This document shows, in pieces, positions 16,332-25,543 of a stretch of DNA of 52,381 nt. The stretch is from Halioglobus sp. GTDB taxonomy: Bacteria > Pseudomonadota > Gammaproteobacteria > Pseudomonadales > Halieaceae. The position numbers and the translations under genes are program-made. The stretch lies in contig JAPKAY010000024.1 in assembly GCA_028825045.1 (NCBI GenBank), positions 1-52,381 on the forward strand, given 5' to 3'. The notes under the pieces are model-generated. The model was not told the origin of the DNA. It searched no databases and worked only from the letters and a program-made list of their open reading frames with translations. The stretch's first letter is position 1, and every line of letters begins with the position of its first letter.

Positions 16332-17684
16332 TTAACTAACAAGCGGCAGAGTAATCGTGAATCGGGCGCCATCGCCGATATTTTCAGCGGTAATGGTGCC
16401 GTCCATATCGCGCACAATACCATAACCTACAGACAACCCTAATCCCGTTCCCTTGCCCATTTCTTTTGTTGTATAGAAGGGCTCGAAAATGCGCGGCAGA
16501 ACATCTTCGCGAATACCCCCGCCGGTATCTTCAGATGTAATGTGGACACCTTGATCGTCTGCGAATATCCGCAATGTGATCTTCGACTCTTCATCTCTTT
16601 CAGCCATAGCATCTCTGGCGTTGGTGAGAAGATTCAAGACCACTTGTTCCATTTGAATGGCATGGCCCATAACAGGCGGGCAGTCTTCGGCAAGCTCACT
16701 GACAATCTCGACCCCATCCAATCTCAATTGCTCTCCCATCAGATCAAGTGCATTGGTCATCACTTCTCTAGGGTCAATTAGCTTTGGGGCTTCCTTCGCT
16801 TTGCGCCCGAACATCCGCATGTGATCAATGATTGCGGCTGCTCGTGTAGTCGCGTCCTCAATGCGGTTCAGTTTATCAGTCAGGTATTGTGGGTCAGCGG
16901 TGCCTCTAGACACCTTCCTGCGACTACTTCCCGCAGCCAGGCGAATAATATTCAGTGGTTGGTTTAATTCATGCGCGACTGCTGTGGCCATTTCACCCAG
17001 TGTTGCTAGCTTGGACGCCTGGATCATTTGGGCGGTGGCTTCTTTGCGTTCTCTGTCTTGCTCTTTTCGTATTTCATTCATCTGTGTTTCGGCAGCTTGC
17101 AACCTCTCAACTGTTGCCTGTAAGCGGACCACGGCCATCGCCGTATCAATTCGGATTGAAGCCAGTGACGCTATGGCTGTGAACAACTGCACGTGTTCAT
17201 CTGTGTAAAAGTTTTCCTCCCGGTGTTCCGAGTCCAGAACACCAATGACCCTGCCTTCATATTTAATGGGTACAGCCAACTCCGAAAGCCGGATCTCGTC
17301 ATCAACAATATACTGAGTATTCTTTCGCGTATCTGAAACGAGCTGGAATGTTCCAGTCGCAGCGGTAGCTCCAACAACTCCACTGCCCAATTCTATCGTA
17401 ATGGGATTCAGTATCTCTGTGGCGACCGGGTTTTTTTTACCATGCGCTGCGACTTGCACTAGGGTTTTCCCGTCTTCACCGAGCAAATAAACAACACAGT
17501 CCTCGAAATCCAGCTCAGCTATTGCTGTTTTTGCGATATTCCAAACAATCTCGTCAAGCGTATTTAGCCCAGCCTGCGACAATGCAAATTTATGTAGAAT
17601 CTCCAGACGTCGGTTTCTGGAAGCCAGACCACTGTCAACTTTCTCAGCTAGCTCCGAAGACGTAAAGGGATTTTTCTGCTTCAA
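16332..17684 (-). CDS. GAF-domain sensor histidine kinase
   Basis: A soluble kinase of about 450 residues: an N-terminal GAF sensor (about residues 40-190, with LAVPIKYEGRVIGVLDSEH), a coiled-coil linker, a HisKA dimerisation domain with phospho-acceptor His238 (AVAHELNQPLN) and a HATPase_c domain (NLLTNARDA, DTGGGI, GKGTGLGLSV). No membrane segment is present, so it senses a cytoplasmic ligand or redox state. The frame is open to a GTG at 17834, but that region carries a perfect hairpin and looks non-protein. The TTG at 17684 follows AGGA and begins MKQKNPFTSS; I prefer it with moderate confidence. No response regulator is adjacent, so its partner is elsewhere. Confidence 0.88.
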   Translation of the reverse strand: MKQKNPFTSSELAEKVDSGLASRNRRLEILHKFALSQAGLNTLDEIVWNIAKTAIAELDFEDCVVYLLGEDGKTLVQVAAHGKKNPVATEILNPITIELGSGVVGATAATGTFQLVSDTRKNTQYIVDDEIRLSELAVPIKYEGRVIGVLDSEHREENFYTDEHVQLFTAIASLASIRIDTAMAVVRLQATVERLQAAETQMNEIRKEQDRERKEATAQMIQASKLATLGEMATAVAHELNQPLNIIRLAAGSSRRKVSRGTADPQYLTDKLNRIEDATTRAAAIIDHMRMFGRKAKEAPKLIDPREVMTNALDLMGEQLRLDGVEIVSELAEDCPPVMGHAIQMEQVVLNLLTNARDAMAERDEESKITLRIFADDQGVHITSEDTGGGIREDVLPRIFEPFYTTKEMGKGTGLGLSVGYGIVRDMDGTITAENIGDGARFTITLPLVS

Positions 17685-18091
17685 TGGATGTCCGTTCCTC
17701 GAAATCACAGGCCAGCTGTTCCGTACACCGAAAAATGCCAAGCCGTTTTCATAGGCGCATTTTACAGAACTTGATAAGCCGGAGCTATAGCTAAGCCGCA
17801 AAGCTATTGGCCACTGGCGCGGTGACGCTGACACCGCGCTTCGGAGTTCCTTTGAACCTCAATATGACCCGGGACACCTTGTTCAATTCACAGGCGGCAG
17901 CCTCAGTCGCCTACTATATACACGTGCCAATTACTCACTCAGCTACAGTGGCCATTCCTGGCGAGCATCAGCGCGATGAAGTTTTTCCTAATATTTAAGC
18001 CGAAGTTTTATTCTGTGGATGGGCATCAACTTGATCACTCAGACAAGGAAGTACCATACTGCCGTCCTTTGGAAGGCTCTTGTTTAGTTTA
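17685..18091. other. Leader region of the histidine kinase gene with a perfect inverted repeat
   Basis: This interval separates the kinase from the upstream substrate-binding protein gene on the same strand. At 17817-17839 a perfect 8-bp stem, GCGCGGTG/CACCGCGC, closes a 7-base loop. It covers the farthest possible kinase start codon (17832-17834), which argues against translation from there. No T-tract follows on either strand, so an operator or leader structure is more likely than a terminator. Nothing else is recognised. Confidence 0.45.
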
Positions 18092-19036
18092 CTAATCAAT
18101 AAATAGGTCTTTTGCCGACACTGGCTTCTGGATTATCTTCAGATCGAGAAGTTGCTCGCCCAGCGTCTGCCAGCGCACCAATGTCATTTCCCCGACGTGT
18201 GTAGTGGTGTCAGTTTTTATCAATGATTGCTGCGCTTGTGCACTTTGTAAAAATGTATGTGCCGACATTGCCTTATTAAGATTCTGCATTGCGCTATTGG
18301 TAGCTCCCGGGTTTTCCAGATAATTATTCCAACCACTGCGCACTGCGGCGATCATGCCTTTAACTTCGGATGGAGATTTTTCCCAGCGCTCACGACTGGT
18401 AACTAGTACCGTAGTGTAGGGATTGTACCCGCTATCGGCGACCAAAAATGTGTTGATCTTGAGTCCCGCCGCCACCGCAGTCAGCGGCTCGCTGCTGATA
18501 AAGCATTGCTGTGAGACCTTTATATCATTTTGAAAGCTGCCGATGCCTCCGAGATACGGTGCCGTAAACACCGTAATAGGCGCGTACTCCTTCTTCAAAT
18601 ATTCACTATAAGGCAGGCCGGACTGCCACAATAAAACGCCATCGCTATGTAGAATTTCCTTGATCGATTTAAAGCCACGCTCGGTGTGCGTCATAATGGC
18701 TTGTGGGCTGATTTGAAAGGTGGCGAACAACGCGATGATATTAGTAGCACCACGTGCATGTGCAATGACGACTTCATCGGCTGAGACAATCGCGTAATCG
18801 ACCTTTCCGGCAGCCAGCATTTGAATGGTTGGCGTGCCAGAACCCCCCTCAATAATTTTGACGTCAAGGGTATTGTCTTCATAATAGCCCTGTAGTTGCG
18901 CCGCGTAGAAGCCTCCGAACTGTGGTTCCGGTTTCCAGTTCAATGCGAGCACCAGGGGTTGGGCCGACCCTGCCTGTTGCGCTAGCAACTGCGTACTCCA
19001 AACTATAGCTAACAAAAAACCCAAAAAACTGCGCAT
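18092..19036 (-). CDS. ABC transporter substrate-binding protein, NMT1/THI5-like
   Basis: A 314-residue periplasmic binding protein. Residues 1-20 form a signal peptide (FLGFLLAIVWSTQLLAQ). The mature start LALNWKPEPQFGGFYAA and GGSGTPTIQMLAAGKVDYAI are the hallmarks of the NMT1/THI5-like family, whose members bind thiamine pyrimidine precursors, riboflavin, taurine/sulfonates or aromatic nitriles. The gene is last in an operon: its ATG overlaps the permease stop (TAATG). I see no thiamine-pyrophosphate riboswitch upstream of the operon, so a thiamine-precursor role remains one option among several. Confidence 0.88.
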   Translation of the reverse strand: MRSFLGFLLAIVWSTQLLAQQAGSAQPLVLALNWKPEPQFGGFYAAQLQGYYEDNTLDVKIIEGGSGTPTIQMLAAGKVDYAIVSADEVVIAHARGATNIIALFATFQISPQAIMTHTERGFKSIKEILHSDGVLLWQSGLPYSEYLKKEYAPITVFTAPYLGGIGSFQNDIKVSQQCFISSEPLTAVAAGLKINTFLVADSGYNPYTTVLVTSRERWEKSPSEVKGMIAAVRSGWNNYLENPGATNSAMQNLNKAMSAHTFLQSAQAQQSLIKTDTTTHVGEMTLVRWQTLGEQLLDLKIIQKPVSAKDLFID

Positions 19037-19809
19037 TATTGTTGCCTCAAGTAAGGCCTACGACGAAACAATAGACCGGTAATTAAATTGATTGCATATA
19101 CTAGCGACAATGCTAGGACGCTCGACATAAATACGCCGCTGAATACGAGGTCGACACGCTGCTGAGTACGCGCCGCATCAATCAGGCTCCCGAGTCCGCC
19201 GCCGGCGATAAATTCCCCGACAATAGCGCCGACCACAGCGAGTCCAGCAGATATTTTTATGCCGGTGATGATGTATGGAATCGCAGAAGGTATTTGCAAT
19301 TTAAAAACCAGTTGCCATCGTGATGGCTTATACAATCTAAATAATTCTTTCAGCTGAGGGTCCGTTTCTTGAAGCCCGGTTAACGTATTAGCGAGAATTG
19401 GAAACAGCGACACGATGAAGGCTGATGCATTAACGGTCGGCTGCCCGTAACCGAACCAGATCACTAGCAGAGGGGCAATAGCAATTATCGGTACAGTTTG
19501 AAAAAAAATGCAAAAAGGCAATATTGCACGTCGTGCAATCGGAATCGAAAAAAATATCAGTGCCGACGTCACGCCGATTATTAAACTCAGTCCCAGGCCC
19601 CAAAGGATGGATTGTGCGGTACTCAATGTCGCTGCAAAAATATCGGGCCACATTTCTAGAGTGGTATCCAATATTTGCAACGGAGAGGGTAGCAGGTAGG
19701 ATGCCACCCATTCCTGTACGACAATCAATTGCCAAATCGATAACAGCCCTGCGAGGAAAACCCACGCCGGGAGTTTGTCCGCTATCCATATTCTCATCGT
19801 GGCGATCAT
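19036..19809 (-). CDS. ABC transporter permease, SsuC/ThiX-like
   Basis: A 257-residue inner-membrane permease of the BPD_transp_1 family with about six membrane helices. The cytoplasmic coupling loop is visible (LFRLYKPSRWQLVFKLQIPSA, with the usual EAA-type Ala replaced), as is GEFIAGGGLGSLI near residue 200, a strong marker of the SsuC/TauC/ThiX importer group. Its ATG overlaps the ATPase stop by ATGA and its TAA overlaps the binding-protein ATG, so all three genes are translationally coupled. Confidence 0.92.
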   Translation of the reverse strand: MIATMRIWIADKLPAWVFLAGLLSIWQLIVVQEWVASYLLPSPLQILDTTLEMWPDIFAATLSTAQSILWGLGLSLIIGVTSALIFFSIPIARRAILPFCIFFQTVPIIAIAPLLVIWFGYGQPTVNASAFIVSLFPILANTLTGLQETDPQLKELFRLYKPSRWQLVFKLQIPSAIPYIITGIKISAGLAVVGAIVGEFIAGGGLGSLIDAARTQQRVDLVFSGVFMSSVLALSLVYAINLITGLLFRRRPYLRQQ

Positions 19810-20579
19810 AGCTTCGGCTTGGCCGCATTGGATTTGTTCATGCTGTCCTCCATTTCGCCAAACAGACTCGAATATTCCTTCACCACTGCATTAAACGCGG
19901 GCGTCAATTTTAGCGACTGATTACGCTCGCTAAATGCGAGAGAGCGAATGTCTCTAGCGGCACCTGTGTTATCCAACAACAAAATTCGATCGCTAATATA
20001 TACAGCTTCGGAGATCGAGTGGGTGACGAAGACATACTGCAGTCGCAAGCGCGCTTTCAATTCGAGCAATAAGTCTTGCATATGAAAACGCGTTCGCTCG
20101 TCGAGTGCGGCGAAGGGCTCGTCAAAGAGAATGATTTTTGGTTGCGTGATCAGTGCGCGTGCCAGCGCAACGCGCATTTGCATGCCCCCGCTTAATTGAG
20201 CCGGAAAATGCTGCAATCGATCGCTAAGTCCAATCTTTTGCAACAACTCGACGGCGCGATTGCGTGCAGCGGGATTGTTTTTCGCGGTTAATTCGAGCGG
20301 CAAAAGTACATTCTCCAGGCAGGTGCGCCATGGCACCAAGCGGGGTTCCTGAAAAACATAACTCATTTTCTCATCCAGTGCAGGATCCACATGTATCGTG
20401 CCACGACTGGGTTTTTCGAGGCCCATCAGTAAGCGCAGCAACGTGGTCTTGCCGCAGCCTGAAGGTCCGAGCAGACATAAACACTCGTCGCTATCAAGCG
20501 TAAATGATAATCCGGAAAAGAGCGCCTGCGCATTGCTGGAGAAAGATTTTTCCAGCTGTTGAACTTCAATTGATGGCAT
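19806..20579 (-). CDS. ABC transporter ATP-binding protein, SsuB/TauB-like
   Basis: A 257-residue ATPase that powers the importer. It has Walker A GPSGCGKTT, Q-loop FQEPRLVPW, signature LSGGMQMR, Walker B ILFDEPFAALD and switch His in FVTHSISEA. The Q-loop and RLVPW block are typical of the SsuB/TauB/ThiZ group. The frame is open to a TTG at 20645, but the ATG at 20579 begins the domain normally (MPSIEVQQLEKSF). It is first in the three-gene operon; the promoter should lie in the 490-bp gap to its right. Confidence 0.92.
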   Translation of the reverse strand: MPSIEVQQLEKSFSSNAQALFSGLSFTLDSDECLCLLGPSGCGKTTLLRLLMGLEKPSRGTIHVDPALDEKMSYVFQEPRLVPWRTCLENVLLPLELTAKNNPAARNRAVELLQKIGLSDRLQHFPAQLSGGMQMRVALARALITQPKIILFDEPFAALDERTRFHMQDLLLELKARLRLQYVFVTHSISEAVYISDRILLLDNTGAARDIRSLAFSERNQSLKLTPAFNAVVKEYSSLFGEMEDSMNKSNAAKPKL

Positions 20580-21037
20580 GTGATGCGCACCGCTCGTGAG
20601 GTTTTCGATAACTGCGTTCAATTCTGTTAGAGAATAATGGCACAATTAACAGTGGGCTCATACCGAGCAGGTGCAGGTATTCAGTACTTTTGATGATTTC
20701 ATTCATATTATGCAGGGTGAAACCTCGCCTAGTACACGGGTCTAGTCCTATTGTATTGCAGTCGCTCCATGCAGGTACGCATTGGTCGTACAAAATAACA
20801 GATATGCAGTGGCGTTTAGTTCCAGAGGTGATTTTGTACTGAAATATGGAGAGCGCGCCACTTCAGGCGATGGTGCGTTTAGGGCACACTAGCCATTGGT
20901 CTGCTGGCTCGAATCACTTTTTTTATTATTCGTCTGAAAAACTGCGGCTTTCACACGGTCGCTCATACCGTAAGGGCCTGTCCTGGGAAGGGCAGTCGGC
21001 ACGATATTTCTAATCCAAAAGGACACGGCCATAACAA
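20580..21037. other. Intergenic region upstream of the ABC operon
   Basis: A gap of about 460 bp between two minus-strand transcription units. I checked it for a thiamine-pyrophosphate riboswitch and found neither the THI-box CTGAGA nor the downstream conserved helix. There is no open frame with a motif. It should contain the ABC operon promoter, but no clear hexamer pair was found. Confidence 0.35.
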
Positions 21038-21061
21038 GGGCGCTAACAACTTAAAGCGCCC
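21038..21061 (-). terminator. Hairpin terminator of the large secreted protein gene
   Basis: A 7-bp perfect stem, GGGCGCT (21038-21044) with AGCGCCC (21055-21061), and a 10-base loop lie 11 bp after the stop of the 1290-residue protein on the minus strand. The downstream tract (TTGTTATGG) is only weakly T-rich. Confidence 0.55.
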
Positions 21062-21071
21062 CTGCTGCTAT

Positions 21072-24000
21072 TCAGTTTTGTATTCCCGTATCGATCCATT
21101 GCCCAAGCAACCTGCACTCCTCGAGTGTCGCAACGCGATCATGGGCCGGGCCAAAATCGATATCATCAGGGTATTGTCCATCAGCACGCCCGTCCTGTCT
21201 TGACCCCATGCACTTCCAGTAGAGCAAGGAATCCCTGGCGAACTTGGCGACCCATTTACTGGTGTAGGGTCTAGACAATTGGAAATCCCCCCGGATACCC
21301 AACTTGGCATTCATCCACGGCCAGTCTATCTGTTCGAAATCCTGCGTGAGTCGCGAGTAGAGAAGTCCGTCGGCATTGTTCATATCCTGGTGACAGCCTG
21401 TACAGCGCTGTTCCAATATAGGCTGCACATCAGGGAATTTGATGGGCGGCTCTGCTTCTGGTAGTTCCGGTTGAGTGGCATAGGCTTGCGTACCCATGAA
21501 CCGCTCGAGGGCAGATTCGCTGATCTGTGCGGCGCGCTCCTCGGAATGGCCATCGTGACAGCCGTGACAGGTCCTTGACTCACCCTCCCGAAGTGAATGC
21601 AGCATTTCATCGTGGGCAATCACCATGCCATTCGCGTCTGTCCCGACCATCAATAGCGGTGTTTCGCAGGGTACACGCATTTTGACTGAACCATCCTCCT
21701 CGAGAGCTTGTGAGCCCAGTACGGAGATCGACTTATGGCCCATATTATTCAGGGTATTCTGATACTCATCCCTGTTATCGCCACTGTAAGTCATATCCCA
21801 CATTTCTGGCAGATAGACTTTCAATGCCGCCATATTCTGAGCATGGAAGTCCGGATTCTCAGTGTTGACCGCGCAACCCTGGGTACTGCACTGTTCGTAC
21901 AGTGTTGTCATCCAGCTGTACGACTGAGCAGAAGATAGCTCGGCTTTACGGCCGTCAACGACCTGCAGGTAACACCCCCTCTCAGAATCCAATGGAGGCG
22001 GCATCTCAGGCGCAGGTTGACCGTATATTTCCTGGTAGGTGGACATGGACCTTGCATCAAATGCCTGCCATTCATCACCCCCTGCGATCATTTCCATTTG
22101 GCTGGTGTCAAAAGGATCGGTGACCATCGGTACCTTGACCTTGTAAATTGCCTTCTGGCAGGTCGGCTCGCCGCCGGTCCAATACCTATTGGCATCCACC
22201 GCCAGGGTGCCTTCGTAGCACGATCCCCTCGCATGGGTAATCAAAAATTCTGATCCCGATAAGGGCGCTGGATAGCCTGCCTTGCCCATTGCGCGGCCCC
22301 GTGAGTCTCTGCGAACATCCATGTCCTGATCGGTACCGTAAGGAGTGATCGCTCGCAATGTACTGGGAACGTAGCGACCAGAACCGGGCCGCGTACTGGC
22401 ATTGTCACCGTCGGAATAACACTGTGCCGTCGAGCAACCCTCCACATGCGGGTCGTTGTAGTCCAGACCAAAGATGATACCCATGCTACCCACGTGATTT
22501 GAGCGATAGTAATTTGATACCGCCAGCTTACCCTTGAAGATTTCCGCCACCGATCGAATCGCACGCAGCTGCGAGCTTCCCTCGCCCCCGGTGGTGCCGG
22601 TCAACCAGCCGCTTGTCTTCAGATAAGGCGTCTTATGCGCATTCAGGACGACCGATGAATCCGCACCATTCCCGTCCATGCGACAAAGCCACCATTTATT
22701 TTTCGATGTTGAGGGCCCAATACTGGTGGAGGCATCATGACTCTGATTGCCATGCGCGTTCCAGCAGGAATACAGGATATCCCCGTTTGTCATCACGGCA
22801 GGTGACAGGGCGTTGTTCTCGTGTGGCGTCAAATTCCTGGCGTCGGTGCCATCAATATTCATCGTCCAAATCTGCATTGACCTTCCGGCAGGCCCGTAGC
22901 CGTATTCCTGGGACACACAATAAGGCGCGTTGAAGCACCTTCCCGGCTCCTGATGAACCGGAAACTGATTTTTATAGGGATAGGTATTACCCGCATTACT
23001 GGCAAACACAATAGTGTCGTTATCCAGCCAGTCGGGTTGGCGATTAATCACGCCATCAGAATGGTTGGGTATCGGGTAACTGTTACTGGAGGCCAGGTCG
23101 TAGATCCACAGCCTGGCGTGTGTAAGGCCAGGTATTTCATAGATCCCGAGTTTAACTCCGTCCTTCTGTATCTCGGTCAGTTCGTTGCCATAGCCCACCG
23201 AGTAAACAATCTTTGTGCCATCCGGGCTGACTCTCGCTTCCTGTGCAACACAGACTTCATCGGAAGTGGTGCAATTGTGAATAACATCAAGGTTGCCATT
23301 CAGATCGTCAATCACCACATCGGACTCAACCATGCCGCCATTCAGTCTGCCTACATCGGTGGTGTGCTGCCAATTGGCTGCTTCCAGAATCACGCTGCTA
23401 CCAACTTGAGTTCTCGCTCTGGGTTGACGGGTGTAGACGACTCCAGCCGTGCTGGCCTCGGAGGGGGCAACTATGAGCTGCGTGTAGTCTGTGCTTGATG
23501 TCAGGGTTACACCTTCCAAAGTGGCGGACAGATCCGACCCTACAGTGATTGTGCCTGACTGATCACCGAGGCTCCAAGTAAGGGTCGAACCCCTCTCCCA
23601 CTCCGTCACGCGTAGATTACGAAGTGTGATATTGAAACTGGCCTCCAATGGCTGGTCGGGGAGCGGAGCGATGTTGGTGTAACGGAGGTAGCGAATGGGG
23701 ACGGAGATGCCCTCACCCGAGACCTCCATATCGGCGGAGTTCCAGGATAAACCTAGATTATAGTGGCCGCGCTCGCCCCAATTGTTTGCCGTTGATTCAG
23801 TAAATATCGGCAACACCTGGTCGGCGCGCACAACCTGCTCAGGAGAATTATAGAGGGCGCCGAAAGGTAAGTTGATACCCGGCTCAGCGATCTCATGTCC
23901 GGCCCGATGCCAGGTGCCAAAACAGGCGATTTTATGCTGGTCGCAAATTCGAAAGAAATCCAGGTCAACAATGCCAAGGCTATCATTTGTCCCACCGTTT

Positions 24001-24941
24001 ATACGGTAGTAGATGTGGTCCACCCTGCCTTTGGCGGCTGCCACTGCAAAATCCGCCTTCGAAGTGTCAAAGTCACCCCAGGCCCATTGCACCGCCGGAT
24101 CCCTGTAATAGTGACCTCTCTCGTCGATCCCATCATTCGGGTTCGGATCTTTCTTGACAAACATAGTATGAGGTACGTTAGCGTGAACCACTGTAATAAA
24201 GCGGCGTGTAACCTCGTTGGGCAGCAACATACTCTGAAGGATAGCGCCGGTGCCGCCATAGGAAGTGCCTTGAAGTGTAATTCCGCGGCCCCAGTCAATC
24301 GAGTGAGTATATTTTTCAAATGCTCTGGCGATGGATTCTGATATGCGGAACCCGTTGGAATTAGTGCCCTCGAATATGCCCCACCAACCCATGGGGACAT
24401 TGCCATTTCGCGCATAGTTATTATGGTTTGGGTAGTGTGCGGCACAGTTTTTAATAACCAGCGAATTCGCTCGGGCCCCATCATCATTTTCACAGACCTG
24501 TGGTGCCCCCGTGTACCCATGAAGATCCACCACCACGTGAGTTGAGTAATCTTCTGGCATGTGATTTGGGATGATATAAGCTGCGGGAAAGTCCATGTTT
24601 TGGCCAGGAGGCAAAAAGGGCTCTGTCGAAAAGTTACACTGAACACGGCTCCAGGCACCGGTAAACGGTTGAGCATCATCACAAACCATCCCGCCGGGAT
24701 GGTTCGACATCGAGCTCGCAGGCGACGAAGTAAGTAGCAGCGCTGTCATCCCTAACAGGGCAGGAATTTGAAAACACACTCCCCTTGCCCATTCCCTGAA
24801 TATTACGCTTGCTCTGCTCCAGAAATGTCGCAGCGGTGTGGGGTATTCGAATTCGGCCGTGAGGTCGATGACGCTGCGCTCCAGAATTATGAACGTGGGT
24901 TGCCGGTCTCTTATAACTAAGTTGAATATCTTATCTTTCAT
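21072..24941 (-). CDS. Secreted hydrolase-like / propeller / di-haem cytochrome c fusion
   Basis: A 1289-residue exported multidomain protein. After an unusually long N-region comes a hydrophobic segment (ALLGMTALLLTSSPASS, about 61-77). Residues about 85-430 look like an alpha/beta hydrolase: DLHGYTG oxyanion block, nucleophile elbow GTSYGGTGA (Ser227) and GHEIAEPGINLP. A beta-sandwich follows (about 430-495). Next is a TolB/PD40-like propeller (SPDGTKIVYS, MQIWTMNIDGTDARNLTP), then a region resembling the hydrazine synthase alpha-subunit C-terminal part (GESRTCHGCHDG). The two c-haem sites are CHGCH (1125-1129) and CTGCH (1180-1184). The ATG at 24941 has GGAGG just upstream; the frame is open to a TTG at 24968. 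The hydrolase plus sandwich module recurs in the protein at 50879. Function unknown. Confidence 0.8.
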   Translation of the reverse strand: MKDKIFNLVIRDRQPTFIILERSVIDLTAEFEYPTPLRHFWSRASVIFREWARGVCFQIPALLGMTALLLTSSPASSMSNHPGGMVCDDAQPFTGAWSRVQCNFSTEPFLPPGQNMDFPAAYIIPNHMPEDYSTHVVVDLHGYTGAPQVCENDDGARANSLVIKNCAAHYPNHNNYARNGNVPMGWWGIFEGTNSNGFRISESIARAFEKYTHSIDWGRGITLQGTSYGGTGAILQSMLLPNEVTRRFITVVHANVPHTMFVKKDPNPNDGIDERGHYYRDPAVQWAWGDFDTSKADFAVAAAKGRVDHIYYRINGGTNDSLGIVDLDFFRICDQHKIACFGTWHRAGHEIAEPGINLPFGALYNSPEQVVRADQVLPIFTESTANNWGERGHYNLGLSWNSADMEVSGEGISVPIRYLRYTNIAPLPDQPLEASFNITLRNLRVTEWERGSTLTWSLGDQSGTITVGSDLSATLEGVTLTSSTDYTQLIVAPSEASTAGVVYTRQPRARTQVGSSVILEAANWQHTTDVGRLNGGMVESDVVIDDLNGNLDVIHNCTTSDEVCVAQEARVSPDGTKIVYSVGYGNELTEIQKDGVKLGIYEIPGLTHARLWIYDLASSNSYPIPNHSDGVINRQPDWLDNDTIVFASNAGNTYPYKNQFPVHQEPGRCFNAPYCVSQEYGYGPAGRSMQIWTMNIDGTDARNLTPHENNALSPAVMTNGDILYSCWNAHGNQSHDASTSIGPSTSKNKWWLCRMDGNGADSSVVLNAHKTPYLKTSGWLTGTTGGEGSSQLRAIRSVAEIFKGKLAVSNYYRSNHVGSMGIIFGLDYNDPHVEGCSTAQCYSDGDNASTRPGSGRYVPSTLRAITPYGTDQDMDVRRDSRGRAMGKAGYPAPLSGSEFLITHARGSCYEGTLAVDANRYWTGGEPTCQKAIYKVKVPMVTDPFDTSQMEMIAGGDEWQAFDARSMSTYQEIYGQPAPEMPPPLDSERGCYLQVVDGRKAELSSAQSYSWMTTLYEQCSTQGCAVNTENPDFHAQNMAALKVYLPEMWDMTYSGDNRDEYQNTLNNMGHKSISVLGSQALEEDGSVKMRVPCETPLLMVGTDANGMVIAHDEMLHSLREGESRTCHGCHDGHSEERAAQISESALERFMGTQAYATQPELPEAEPPIKFPDVQPILEQRCTGCHQDMNNADGLLYSRLTQDFEQIDWPWMNAKLGIRGDFQLSRPYTSKWVAKFARDSLLYWKCMGSRQDGRADGQYPDDIDFGPAHDRVATLEECRLLGQWIDTGIQN

Positions 24942-24988
24942 ACAGCCTCCGTTGCTTATACCGCTCAAGCTTCCTACCCGTCATGAAA

Positions 24989-25022
24989 TTCTATTATAGA
25001 ATAATACTATCATTATATGATA
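24989..25022 (-). promoter_or_regulatory. Two AT-rich palindromes upstream of the large secreted protein
   Basis: Two perfect inverted repeats lie 48 and 67 bp upstream of the start codon: TTCTA-TTA-TAGAA (24989-25001) and TATCAT-TAT-ATGATA (25008-25022). The interval is very AT-rich and contains TATAAT on the minus strand within the first palindrome, so it could be a promoter with operator sites for a dimeric regulator. Confidence 0.5.
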
Positions 25023-25101
25023 ACTAAAAAGAATAATATGTGATTAGTTGGCTAAGGAGGTCAGTATTCCTGCTCAAACCACGAGGTTTGGGCGTACTGA
25101 A

Positions 25102-25395
25102 AACTTGAATCGCCAGGATTGATAGAACCAGCCCATGAGCACCTAAAAACGCACCCGACGGACTTGAGGCCAAATCGAGCCCTGTTGGGCCTTGGAGTGG
25201 ATGATTTGGCGCCGGGTACGGTGGCGGCCGCTACATTGATGGAGTCTTCGTGAAGATCAACGGTAAACAGCAGTATCTTGGCGGTCGGTTGATCAGGATG
25301 ATGAGGGGATGGGCCGATATCTACAGGCTAAGCGTGATGGAAATCGAGGGGAGCTTAACGCTAAATTGCGGTAAAGCTGACGCCGCAGGAAGGCT
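25102..25395 (+). pseudogene. IS6-family element remnant with internal deletion
   Basis: The first 60 bp (TTGATAGAACCAGCCCATGA core) match the left-end region of the other remnants. After a deletion the plus strand encodes DGVFVKINGKQQYL, then, one frame over, VDQDDEGMGRYLQAKRDGN. Both match the IS6-family catalytic-core region (DEVFVKINGKQQYLWRAVDQDG, then LQAKRD). Frameshift and deletion make it inactive. It lies just upstream of the sulfotransferase gene. Confidence 0.7.
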
Positions 25396-25543
25396 CTCGC
25401 TCGGAGAATGAGCCTACGCTACCCACGCCCCTGGAAAGATGCGTTTCGCCACTGTCTACACTAGACGGGTTTTGACAATCATCTCAATTCGATGAAGTAT
25501 AGCGGCACAACACCAACCCCTTACTCAATGGAGATGTCGATAG

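Noticed and set aside
20580..21037. Possible thiamine-pyrophosphate riboswitch upstream of the NMT1/THI5-type ABC operon
   Set aside because: Neither CTGAGA nor the downstream conserved segment was found on the minus strand.
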